Positions 45,322 through 53,712 of a stretch of DNA of 64,000 bases are shown here, in pieces. The first letter of the stretch is position 1; every line of letters begins with the position of its first letter. The translations under genes and the position numbers were made by a program. The stretch is from positions 1 to 64,000 of the forward strand of contig NZ_JRPB02000004.1 in NCBI RefSeq assembly GCF_000765695.2, given 5' to 3'. This DNA is from Helicobacter sp. MIT 11-5569. GTDB lineage: Bacteria; Campylobacterota; Campylobacteria; Campylobacterales; Helicobacteraceae. Below the pieces are notes generated by a model, which saw only the letters and a list, made by a program, of their open reading frames with translations, made no database searches and had not been told where the DNA came from.

Positions 45322-45418
45322 ATGAAGCCTTAAGAGAGTAAAAATTTCAACGCATTTAAACGAAATTAATATAAAGATAAAATGAATTTAGCTTTAAAAA
45401 AGATTAAATTTTGTGGAT

Positions 45419-47413
45419 TTATTTTATTCTAATGAATTTAGGATTTTGGATTGAGCCTTCCAAACTTATATTATGTAGAGATTTATCGCATTTTAAGATG
45501 AGATTTCCCTCTAACATTTGAGTGTTTAAATCTGTAATAATTTTAGGGGCTTGAATTTGTATAATTTTGGAATCCTTATTTGGTGCTATGGGATTTTGCA
45601 AAGAAATTTTACTCTGAAATGTGTTGTTTGTTTGAAGTTGATTATAGAAATATCCGTTAAATGTAGCATTGCTTAAATTTTTGCAATGCGCAGTATGGAT
45701 TTTTTTTAAAAGTGTGCTATTGCGTAATTTTAATGTAATGAAATCAAGATTAATGTGTTGAGTTTGTTGGGTAAAATCATGTTGAATATGAAGATTTGAA
45801 CGCCCATTAATAGCGTTTGTAAGAAAAGAAGGAATTTTGGGAAAAATTGTGTAGATTTGTTCTGTGGTGAGATTATCCAAAGATAAGTTTAAATGATTTT
45901 GATTAAGCATAAGGCTTGTTTTGGATTCTTTATTGCCTTGCGTGATTGTGCCATTTAGCTCTAAAGAATCTTGTGTTGCGATTCCATTTAGCAAGAGTGA
46001 GCCATTTAGCAAAGTTTTATTATGATAGGACAGGTTTTGAAGTTTATTAACATTGATGGTTTGTGGGAGGTTTAGTTGGAAGGGTTTTAATGCGATACTT
46101 CCTCCTTGGCTTTCAAAACTTATAACATTGGAATCCAAAGCATAGTCTAGCACGCCTTGCCCTTGTGCAAGTTCCATTTTGGAATCTAAGCTAAATGCGG
46201 TAGAAGGAAAGCCAATTTTTATATGGGTTTCAAGTAAAGGGCTGTTGATGAAAAGATTTTTTCCTTGTATCTGTGCGACACCCGATATTCCTCTTGTGAA
46301 GTCTCGTAGTAAAACTTTAAGTGTTAAAGCACCATTGAGATATGCAGGTTGATTTAAAAGTTTTAAAAGCGCCATTGCTTGAAGATTTTGGCTATTTAGT
46401 TCAAAAGTATGAGGTTTTAAATTTTGTAGGCTTAAGCGAAAGTCAAGAGGGGAATTTTCAAGCGTGATTCCACCTTGAATTAACATATTTTTCACATCCC
46501 CTCTTGCTGTCCCTTTAGCTAGAAAGCTCCCATTTAAAGGAATCTTGAAAAAAGGAGAAAGAGGGGATAGGCTTTGTAATTTGACACTAAAGTCTGTGTT
46601 TGTAGAGAGGGATTGGATATTTGTTGTGCCCCCTAGAAGTATATCCCCAATATTAGAATAGAGATTAAAATTATATTCTAGCGTGTTTTGGTGAATCATT
46701 CCTTGAAGTTGAGCAAGAAAATGAGTGGGAGAGATATTAAGATTAAAGGTTTTTAAAAAGACGTTGGAATCTAAATCTCCTCCATCAATATTTAGCACAA
46801 TATTTCCATCAAAGGTATTTTGCGCGTCTGATAAATGACGATTAAGTTGTAAATCAAGATTTAAAATTCCATCTCCGTATGGAGGTTCGTCAAGCATCTC
46901 AAGGGCTTTTGCAAGACTTGCTTCTTTGGTGGTGAGAGTAAAACTTTGTGGTTTTAGATAAGAAAAAGTTACGCTTAAATCACTTCTTGCTTGTAAAATA
47001 TTGCTATTAGCTTGGATGAAATAGTTAGAAAATTCCCCAGAAAATGTGCCTTCAATCCACACATTGTTTTCGATATTTAAGACTTTTAAATATTTATTAA
47101 GTGGAAGCGTGAAGCCTTTAGAATTTAATAAAAAATCACCCTTTAGGTTTTGCGTTAAAAGAGAATAATTCCCTTTTGCAAAGAGTTCTAAATTCTGTTC
47201 TTGCGCACAAAAATCTAAACTAAAGGTATTTGGAGTGAGTTTAAAACTTCTAACTTCCCAAATAATGCCTGTTTGGGATTCTAATGCTTTAGATAAAGAA
47301 TTTGCAATAAAAGTATTCCCCAAAGGTGAGAATACAAGCAATGAAACTCCGACACATAAAATGAGAAATCCAAAAATACTTAAAGCGATTTTGGATTTTA
47401 GTAAGATTTTCAT
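45419..47413 (-). CDS. AsmA/TamB-like envelope protein
   Basis: A 664-aa protein with an N-terminal membrane anchor (residues 8-30) and a long periplasmic stretch of repeating beta strands (for example INGRSNLHIQHDF and GDFLLNSKGFTLPL) typical of AsmA-like and TamB-like proteins. These span the periplasm and are linked to lipid transport to, or protein insertion into, the outer membrane. It has no C-terminal TamB DUF490 motif that I can confirm. It starts 12 bases after the Cys-rich lipoprotein gene, so the two may act together. Confidence 0.6.
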   Translation of the reverse strand: MKILLKSKIALSIFGFLILCVGVSLLVFSPLGNTFIANSLSKALESQTGIIWEVRSFKLTPNTFSLDFCAQEQNLELFAKGNYSLLTQNLKGDFLLNSKGFTLPLNKYLKVLNIENNVWIEGTFSGEFSNYFIQANSNILQARSDLSVTFSYLKPQSFTLTTKEASLAKALEMLDEPPYGDGILNLDLQLNRHLSDAQNTFDGNIVLNIDGGDLDSNVFLKTFNLNISPTHFLAQLQGMIHQNTLEYNFNLYSNIGDILLGGTTNIQSLSTNTDFSVKLQSLSPLSPFFKIPLNGSFLAKGTARGDVKNMLIQGGITLENSPLDFRLSLQNLKPHTFELNSQNLQAMALLKLLNQPAYLNGALTLKVLLRDFTRGISGVAQIQGKNLFINSPLLETHIKIGFPSTAFSLDSKMELAQGQGVLDYALDSNVISFESQGGSIALKPFQLNLPQTINVNKLQNLSYHNKTLLNGSLLLNGIATQDSLELNGTITQGNKESKTSLMLNQNHLNLSLDNLTTEQIYTIFPKIPSFLTNAINGRSNLHIQHDFTQQTQHINLDFITLKLRNSTLLKKIHTAHCKNLSNATFNGYFYNQLQTNNTFQSKISLQNPIAPNKDSKIIQIQAPKIITDLNTQMLEGNLILKCDKSLHNISLEGSIQNPKFIRIK

Positions 47414-47425
47414 TATACGTGTATG

Positions 47426-47731
47426 TTATAAGCCTTGACAGCGTTTTTTGCACTGCTCAGCAATTGGTGTATTTTTTCCATGCCTTGCATTACAATCTTG
47501 CAAACAACCCTTTGTTTTAACTGCTTCACACATTCCGCGCACTTTTTCACATTCATCAAGACACCTTGCTTGTCCTTTACCATCTTTGCGACATTTAAGA
47601 AGGCAATCACGTTTGGTATCATCACAATTTGAGCTTTTATAAAGAAAAGCTTTATCATCACCCCCCTGACCACAAGCACTTAAAAAGCCAAGAATACAAA
47701 CAAAATTCAATAAAAATAATAATTTTTTCAT
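47426..47731 (-). CDS. Cysteine-rich lipoprotein with four CX3C motifs
   Basis: A 101-aa protein starting MKKLLFLLNFVCILGFLSAC, whose lipobox LSAC predicts lipid attachment to Cys20. The mature part has ten more Cys, including four CX3C pairs (CLLKC, CLDEC, CLQDC, CKKRC). Such spacing on helices resembles disulfide-linked hairpins of twin CX3C proteins, or a metal site. A TTG start ten codons upstream is possible, but the signal peptide fits ATG 47731. The AsmA-like gene follows. The function is unknown; expected in the periplasm at a membrane. Confidence 0.7.
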   Translation of the reverse strand: MKKLLFLLNFVCILGFLSACGQGGDDKAFLYKSSNCDDTKRDCLLKCRKDGKGQARCLDECEKVRGMCEAVKTKGCLQDCNARHGKNTPIAEQCKKRCQGL

Positions 47732-47799
47732 AAGAGGGAGTTTAATAAAAAAATGGTTCAAAAGAACTTAAAATAATGCTGTTTTAAAAGAAATCAAGG

Positions 47800-47805
47800 T
47801 AAAAT
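47800..47805 (+). promoter_or_regulatory. -10 box for ileS
   Basis: TAAAAT about 32 bases before the ileS ATG, in the divergent gap with the lipoprotein gene. No -35 box is visible. Confidence 0.35.
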
Positions 47806-47836
47806 CTATCCCCTATTGTCAAAATAAAGGAATTTT

Positions 47837-50623
47837 ATGGATTATAAAGATACTCTTGCTCTACCTTCTACAAACTTTCCTATGCGTGGAAATTTGCCAC
47901 AAAATGAACCAAAAACTTACTCAAAATGGAAAGAAGATGCTATCTATGCGAAGATGCTAAAAAAACGTCAAAAAGTAACAGCCGCTTTTAATCTCCATGA
48001 TGGTCCCCCTTATGCAAATGGGCGCATTCATATCGGGCATGCGTTAAATAAAATTCTAAAAGATATGATTGTGAAATACCACTATTTTCAAGGTAAAAAA
48101 GTCTTTTATACACCGGGTTGGGATTGCCATGGGTTACCGATTGAACAGCAAGTAGAAAAGAAAATTGGTAAAGAAAAAAAGGATTCTTTGCCTAAAACAA
48201 AAATTAGAGAGCTTTGCAGAAAGCATGCACAAGAGTTTGTAGAAATCCAAAAAGATGGATTTTTAGGACTTGGGATTTGGGGAGATTTTGAAAATCCTTA
48301 TAAAACAATGGATTTTGCGTTTGAAGCAGAGATTTATAAAGCACTTTGTGAGGTTGCAAAAAAAGGTTTATTAAAAGAACGCAGTAAGCCTGTGTATTGG
48401 AGCTGGGCTTGTCAAACTGCATTAGCAGAAGCTGAAGTGGAATATGCAGAAAAGGAAAGTGATTCTATTTTTGTTGCTTTTAATCTACAAGACGATGCGT
48501 TAAATGCGCTTAATGCTAAAGAATATGGAATCACAAAAGCACAATGTGTGATTTGGACGACAACACCTTGGACATTGCCTGCAAATAGTGGAATCGCATT
48601 AAATCCTAATGAAAAATACGCATTGACAAAAGATGGCAAAATCGTGCTTGCTTCACAAGTAGAAAAGCTTGCCGAAATTGGAGTTGTAGAGAATGGAATC
48701 TTAAAGACGTTTGACGCAAGACTTTTAGAAAATAAATATGCTATCAATCCGCTAAATGGCAAGGATTCTAAAATTATTTTAGGCGAACATGTCGCAGTGG
48801 GTGAGGGGAGCGGTTGCGTGCATACAGCACCCGGACATGGTGAAGATGATTATTTTATAGGTTTGAAATACGATTTGCCTGTGCATATGCCTGTTGATGA
48901 TAGAGGTCGTTTTGATACAACGCTAATTAAAGAGCAGTTGTTATTTAATCCTGATGAGTTTATAGGAAAATTTGTTTTTGATACGCATACAAGAATTTTT
49001 GAGCTTTTAGGGGAGAATCTTTTAAGACACACTAAGATTAAACACTCTTATCCGCATTGTTGGCGCTCACACGAGCCTATTATTTTTAGAGCTACAGCAC
49101 AATGGTTTATTATGATGGACGAACCTTTTGGAAATAGCGGTAAGACTTTGCGTCAAATTGCATTAGAGCAGATTGATGCAACGCAGTTTTATCCAGAACA
49201 TGGACGCCGCCGGATTCGTTCAATGATTGAAGAGCGTCCTGATTGGTGCATTTCAAGGCAAAGGGATTGGGGAGTGCCGATTGCGTTTTTTAAAGATAAG
49301 CGCAATGGAGAAGTTTTGCTAGATTCTGAAGTTTTAGATTTTATCGCAGAAATTTTTGCAAAAGAGGGTTGTGATGCTTGGTGGAGCAAAAGTGTGGAGG
49401 AATTGTTACCACCAAAATATAAAACACAAAGCAAGCATTTAGAAAAAGTGCATCATATTTTAGATGTTTGGTTTGATAGCGGAAGCACTTGGAAAGCGGT
49501 GTTGAATAACACAAAATATGAAAGTGGTGGCTATCCTGCGGATTTGTATTTAGAGGGTAGCGACCAACATAGGGGTTGGTTTCATAGTTCCTTGCTTGTA
49601 AGTTGTGTGCTTAATGAATGCGCTCCTTATAAGAGTATTTTGACGCACGGCTTTACAATGGATGAAAATGGTGAGAAAATGAGCAAATCTAAGGGTAATG
49701 TGATTTTGCCTGAAAAGATTTTAAAAGATTTTGGGAGTGAAATTTTGCGTCTTTGGGTTGCACAAAGTGATTATCAAAATGACCAAAGAATTTCAGAAAA
49801 TATTTTAAAACAAGTCAGTGATAATTATCGCAAAATCCGCAATACAATCCGCTTTTTGCTAGCAAATGTGGAATCGCTAGACTCTTTAGAAGTTGGACAT
49901 TTTTCACAAATTGATTTATGGATTTTGAAATGTGCAAAAGAGTGTTTTACTAATGTTAATCAATTATTTGAAGAATATGAGTTTTCTAAAGGTTTGCAAG
50001 AATTAAATTATTTTTTAAATGTGGAATTAAGTGGAATCTATTTGGATTTATGTAAGGATAATTTGTATTGCAATGCACGCGATTCTTTAGAGCGTAAAGC
50101 TGCACAAAGCGTAATGGCTTTGATTTGCGGGAGATTGTTTGGGCTTTTAGCTCCGATTCTTACTTATACGATTAATGAAGCTTTGGGTTATGTGCAAAGT
50201 AAAGCATTGCTAGAATGCTGTGGAATCGTAAATACAGAAAGCTATGATGTGTTGGATTTGGTTTTTGAGCCTTTGCCAAATTTTGATGCACCAAGTTTTG
50301 ATTTTGAAGTTTTGCTTGCATTGCGTTCTAGCTTTTTAGAGCAAATTGATACTTTAAAAAAGGAATCTAAAATCAAATCCACACTTGAAGTTGATCTCGG
50401 GATTCCATCTTCTATGGAAGCTTTTAAGGAATTAAATCTTTGGTTAATGGTGAGTGCTATCAAAAAAGAAAGTGGAGAAAATGCTCTTGCTAGTTTTACT
50501 TTTAATGGAGAAAATTATAATATTTATCCTGCAAATGGGCATAAATGCCCACGTTGTTGGCAGTTTATCAGTCAGCAAGACAATGAGCCTTGTTCGCGCT
50601 GTGCAAAGGCTTTAGGAGTTTAA
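47837..50623 (+). CDS. ileS: Isoleucyl-tRNA synthetase
   Basis: Charges tRNA-Ile. The 928-aa class I enzyme has the HIGH motif in GRIHIGHALN, the editing-domain segment TTTPWTLPANSGIALNP, the KMSKS motif in GEKMSKSKGN, and a C-terminal zinc finger with CPRCW and CSRC. The 42-aa peptide gene begins immediately after its stop, and its ribosome site lies inside the end of ileS. Confidence 0.97.
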   Translation: MDYKDTLALPSTNFPMRGNLPQNEPKTYSKWKEDAIYAKMLKKRQKVTAAFNLHDGPPYANGRIHIGHALNKILKDMIVKYHYFQGKKVFYTPGWDCHGLPIEQQVEKKIGKEKKDSLPKTKIRELCRKHAQEFVEIQKDGFLGLGIWGDFENPYKTMDFAFEAEIYKALCEVAKKGLLKERSKPVYWSWACQTALAEAEVEYAEKESDSIFVAFNLQDDALNALNAKEYGITKAQCVIWTTTPWTLPANSGIALNPNEKYALTKDGKIVLASQVEKLAEIGVVENGILKTFDARLLENKYAINPLNGKDSKIILGEHVAVGEGSGCVHTAPGHGEDDYFIGLKYDLPVHMPVDDRGRFDTTLIKEQLLFNPDEFIGKFVFDTHTRIFELLGENLLRHTKIKHSYPHCWRSHEPIIFRATAQWFIMMDEPFGNSGKTLRQIALEQIDATQFYPEHGRRRIRSMIEERPDWCISRQRDWGVPIAFFKDKRNGEVLLDSEVLDFIAEIFAKEGCDAWWSKSVEELLPPKYKTQSKHLEKVHHILDVWFDSGSTWKAVLNNTKYESGGYPADLYLEGSDQHRGWFHSSLLVSCVLNECAPYKSILTHGFTMDENGEKMSKSKGNVILPEKILKDFGSEILRLWVAQSDYQNDQRISENILKQVSDNYRKIRNTIRFLLANVESLDSLEVGHFSQIDLWILKCAKECFTNVNQLFEEYEFSKGLQELNYFLNVELSGIYLDLCKDNLYCNARDSLERKAAQSVMALICGRLFGLLAPILTYTINEALGYVQSKALLECCGIVNTESYDVLDLVFEPLPNFDAPSFDFEVLLALRSSFLEQIDTLKKESKIKSTLEVDLGIPSSMEAFKELNLWLMVSAIKKESGENALASFTFNGENYNIYPANGHKCPRCWQFISQQDNEPCSRCAKALGV

Positions 50624-50752
50624 ATGTTTGAAGGATTTTTTGACTTCACGCAACCTGTTGGACTTGATGAAACCTTAGTAAGTATTTTTGTCGTGGTATT
50701 TGCGATGTGGCTTGGGTTTGCCATATTAAAATTTCTAAAAAATAAGAGGTAA
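50624..50752 (+). CDS. 42-aa single-pass membrane peptide
   Basis: A short gene starting MFEGFFDFTQPVGLDETLVS, then one membrane helix (about residues 20-36) and a basic end FLKNKR. AGGAG lies 7 bases before the ATG, which directly follows the ileS stop, and the methyltransferase gene starts two bases after its stop. Strong signals on both sides make it likely to be translated. The family is unknown; it may anchor or assist a neighbour. Confidence 0.6.
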   Translation: MFEGFFDFTQPVGLDETLVSIFVVVFAMWLGFAILKFLKNKR

Positions 50753-50754
50753 AA

Positions 50755-51585
50755 ATGCAAGAGGATGTAATAACTTTGGATTTAAAAGAAGAAGGCGTGC
50801 GATATAAAATGTATTTACCCTTTAAAGAAACAGATTATATTCAAAGAATTGTCTATCAAAGTAAAGCTCCTTATGAATATGATATGCTTCAAACTATGCT
50901 TACAAGGATTCCAAAGGGTTCTTTGGTGCTTGATGTGGGAATGAATATTGCAAACCATTCTTTATTTTTTGCTGCAAATGGTTTAAGAGTTATTGCTTTT
51001 GAAGCAAATCCAAAAATGAGTGCGATTGCAAAAGAGAGTATTAAACTTAATGGGTTTGAAAAAATGATTAAAGTGTATGAAATGGGTGTGTCAAATCGTG
51101 AAGAGATGGCGTATTTTGCAACAGAGATTCCGCATAATTTTGGCGCAATGTCCCTAACACAAGGTAATACTGCTGGGGGGGGGATTATTTGTAAGCCATT
51201 AGATAGTTTAAAGATTAAAGAAAAAGTTGTTGCAATGAAGATTGATGTAGAAGGAATGGAACATAAGGTGTTAGATGGTGCACGCAAATTGATTGCTAAA
51301 AATCGTCCTATTATTTATGCAGAAGCAAATTTTGTGCAGGATTTTGTCAAAGTAGAGCGTATGCTAGAAAGTATGGAATATGTGTGTTGGGATACTTTTG
51401 GATACTCGCCAACACATTTATTTTTACCATTAGAATCTGTAAGTGAGAAGCAAATCGCGGCAAAAAATGCGGCAAAGCTTGCTATATTGCAATTACATCA
51501 TAGTGCATATAAACAAGAATCTTTTACAAATTCTGCATTTGATACAATTTATAAAGAGATTATTACTATAAAACAGAAATCTTGA
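50755..51585 (+). CDS. FkbM-family methyltransferase with intragenic poly-G
   Basis: A SAM-dependent methyltransferase of 276 aa. The SAM loop VLDVGMNIANHSLFF, the acidic EANPKM and the FkbM hallmark MKIDVEGMEHKVLDGA are present. FkbM proteins O-methylate sugars or small molecules; in Campylobacter-like bacteria they modify surface glycans. A G9 tract encodes three Gly residues (about codons 141-143), placed so that slippage would truncate the enzyme before its second half. The present length keeps the full frame. It follows ileS and the 42-aa peptide gene, an unusual context. Confidence 0.8.
   Translation: MQEDVITLDLKEEGVRYKMYLPFKETDYIQRIVYQSKAPYEYDMLQTMLTRIPKGSLVLDVGMNIANHSLFFAANGLRVIAFEANPKMSAIAKESIKLNGFEKMIKVYEMGVSNREEMAYFATEIPHNFGAMSLTQGNTAGGGIICKPLDSLKIKEKVVAMKIDVEGMEHKVLDGARKLIAKNRPIIYAEANFVQDFVKVERMLESMEYVCWDTFGYSPTHLFLPLESVSEKQIAAKNAAKLAILQLHHSAYKQESFTNSAFDTIYKEIITIKQKS
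51175..51183 (+). repeat. Poly-G tract (G9), phase-variation candidate
   Basis: Nine consecutive G residues within the FkbM methyltransferase gene. Shorter than the tracts at 5736 and 8846 but in the range known to slip in Campylobacter. The frame is open (ON) at this length. Confidence 0.8.
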
Positions 51586-51680
51586 TGTTTTAGGAAGCTA
51601 GAAAGTCTATGATAAGGCGTGTTCTGCTGTTAAGAAACTTTATGCGTTATATGTTTAGACTATGAAAGAAAAATCTAAAA

Positions 51681-51702
51681 GCCAGAGATTCCAATCTCTA
51701 GC
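51681..51702 (-). terminator. metK terminator
   Basis: On the minus strand a stem with GAGAT/ATCTC at its core and flanking GC pairs (one mismatch), followed by TTTT and then TTTTT. It starts 10 bases after the metK stop. It is also symmetric enough to act on the plus strand after the methyltransferase gene. Confidence 0.6.
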
Positions 51703-51711
51703 AGTGAAGAT

Positions 51712-52872
51712 TTATTTAAGATTGAAGTAGTCTTTAATTGCTTCTACTTTATCTGTTTTCTCCCATGTAAATTCTGGTAATTCGCGTCCAAAATGTCCAT
51801 AACTTGCAGTTTTTTGATAGATTGGGCGAAGCAAATCTAGGGATTCTATAATCCCACGTGGAGTTAAGCGGAAAATTTGCTTCACGCATTCTTCAATTTT
51901 AGAATCTTCAAATTTGCCTGTGCCATGTGTATTTACGAGGATTGAAACAGGCTCAACCACACCGATTGCATACGCAATTTGAATTGTTGCTTTATCACAG
52001 ATTCCGCTTGCTACAAGGTTTTTAGCGACATAGCGCATTGCATACGCTCCGCTTCTATCTACTTTACTAGGGTCTTTTCCGCTAAACGCACCACCACCAT
52101 GTGGGCAACTTCCGCCATAAGTATCTACGATGATTTTACGTCCTGTCAGTCCCGCATCTCCTTGTGGTCCGCCGATAACAAATTTACCTGTAGGATTCAC
52201 AAAATAGCGGATATTATCGTTTGCAAATTCTTTTGGTAATACCTTTTTAACCACTTCTTCAATAACTGCGCTTCTTAATGTGTTTTGGGAAGTTTCTGGG
52301 TTGTGTTGTGTAGAAACAACGATTGTATCAATGCCAACAGGCTTGCCATTAGCGTATTTAATTGTAACTTGTGATTTACCATCAGGGCGTAAAAAAGGTA
52401 AAGTGCCGTCTTTTCTCGCACGTGCCAAACCTTCTGTGATTCTGTGGGAGAGGTAAATTGGTAAAGGCATTAGCACATCAGTTTCGCGGCAAGCATAGCC
52501 AAACATAAGTCCTTGGTCTCCCGCACCAATCTCACCATCTTCTCTATCTACGCCTTGATTAATATCTGGACTTTGCTCACCCACGCCATTAAGCACACCT
52601 GCACTATGATAATCAAAGCCATATCTTGCATCAATATAGCCAATCTCACGCACAACGCGTCTTGCAATATCTTGCATGGGAGCATAAGTGTGAGTTTTTA
52701 GCTCACCCGCAATCACACAATAGCCATTAGAAAGCAATGTCTCACATGCTACCCTCGCTTTAGGGTCGCGCTCTATAATGTAGTCTAAAATCGCATCACT
52801 GATTTGGTCTGCCATTTTATCCGGGTGTCCTTCAGTTACAGATTCAGAAGTGAAAAGAAACTCTTTTTGCAT
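51712..52872 (-). CDS. metK: S-adenosylmethionine synthetase
   Basis: Makes SAM from methionine and ATP. The 386-aa enzyme starts with [20 protein letters not shown] and has [12 protein letters not shown], the loop [16 protein letters not shown] and DTYGG. It lies convergent to the FkbM methyltransferase gene and divergent from the peroxiredoxin gene. Confidence 0.97.
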   Translation of the reverse strand: MQKEFLFTSESVTEGHPDKMADQISDAILDYIIERDPKARVACETLLSNGYCVIAGELKTHTYAPMQDIARRVVREIGYIDARYGFDYHSAGVLNGVGEQSPDINQGVDREDGEIGAGDQGLMFGYACRETDVLMPLPIYLSHRITEGLARARKDGTLPFLRPDGKSQVTIKYANGKPVGIDTIVVSTQHNPETSQNTLRSAVIEEVVKKVLPKEFANDNIRYFVNPTGKFVIGGPQGDAGLTGRKIIVDTYGGSCPHGGGAFSGKDPSKVDRSGAYAMRYVAKNLVASGICDKATIQIAYAIGVVEPVSILVNTHGTGKFEDSKIEECVKQIFRLTPRGIIESLDLLRPIYQKTASYGHFGRELPEFTWEKTDKVEAIKDYFNLK

Positions 52873-52969
52873 AAATTCACCTTGTATTTTAAAGTATTTT
52901 GAAATTCTACCCTAGATAAACTTAAAAGTTTTAATTTTACATTTATATTTTATGCGTTATTATTCTTTA

Positions 52970-52988
52970 ATTGATATTTTTTATCAAT
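52970..52988 (+). promoter_or_regulatory. Palindromic operator candidate (PerR/Fur-like) before peroxiredoxin gene
   Basis: ATTGATA and TATCAAT form a perfect 7-7 inverted repeat separated by TTTTT, 25 bases before the peroxiredoxin ATG and just after an AT-rich TTATTAT -10-like box. The half-site resembles the TGATAAT/ATTATCA pattern of Fur-family regulators. PerR control of ahpC is known in C. jejuni. The spacing differs from the classic box, so this is a candidate only. Confidence 0.45.
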
Positions 52989-53013
52989 AAATTATTTTTA
53001 TAAAGGATTAAGA

Positions 53014-53610
53014 ATGTTAGTAACAAAAAAAGCTCCAAATTTTAAGGCTAAAGCGGTTTTGGCAAATAATCAAATTGTTGATGATTTTGAACTTTCAAGA
53101 AATTTAGGAAGAAATGGTGCAGTTTTATTCTTTTGGCCATTAGATTTCACATTTGTTTGCCCATCAGAAATTATTGCAATGGACCACAGAGTAAAAGATT
53201 TTGAAGCAAAAGGTTTTAATGTCATTGGTGTATCTATTGATTCTGATGTTGTGCATTTTGCTTGGAAAAACACTCCAGTAAATCAGGGTGGAATCGGAAA
53301 TGTGCAATTCCCTATGGTTGCGGATTTAAATAAGCAAATTTCAAGAGATTATGATGTTCTCTTTAATGAATCTGTTGCGCTTCGTGGTTCGTTCTTGATT
53401 GACAAAAATCAAGTGATTCGCCATGCTGTGATTAATGATTTACCACTTGGGCGTAATATGGACGAAATGCTAAGAATGTGTGATGCACTAACATTCTTTG
53501 AAGAGCATGGAGAAGTTTGTCCAGCAGGTTGGAACAAAGGTGATAAAGGAATGAAAGCAACAACAGAAGGTGTTGCACAATATTTAGCACAAAACGCTGA
53601 TAAATTATAA
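53014..53610 (+). CDS. ahpC: Peroxiredoxin (AhpC/TsaA family)
   Basis: A 2-Cys peroxiredoxin of 198 aa that reduces peroxides. The peroxidatic Cys lies in DFTFVCPSEI and the resolving Cys in GEVCPAGW near the C-terminus. The helper motif SVDSDVVHFAW appears here as SIDSDVVHFAW. It has its own promoter region, a candidate operator and a strong terminator, so it is a single-gene transcript. H. pylori TsaA/AhpC is a close functional match. Confidence 0.95.
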   Translation: MLVTKKAPNFKAKAVLANNQIVDDFELSRNLGRNGAVLFFWPLDFTFVCPSEIIAMDHRVKDFEAKGFNVIGVSIDSDVVHFAWKNTPVNQGGIGNVQFPMVADLNKQISRDYDVLFNESVALRGSFLIDKNQVIRHAVINDLPLGRNMDEMLRMCDALTFFEEHGEVCPAGWNKGDKGMKATTEGVAQYLAQNADKL

Positions 53611-53617
53611 TTTTTAC

Positions 53618-53645
53618 GCAAGATTCTATTTTTTTAGAATCTTGC
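53618..53645 (+). terminator. Strong intrinsic terminator after ahpC
   Basis: GCAAGATTCTA and TAGAATCTTGC form a perfect 11-bp stem with a TTTTTT loop, followed by CTTTTAAATTTTTT. It lies eight bases after the ahpC stop. Confidence 0.85.
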
Positions 53646-53712
53646 CTTTTAAATTTTTTCTTACAGAATCGTAGTATAATGTGCCCCTTATTTTTAGATT
53701 TTAAGGACGGCA

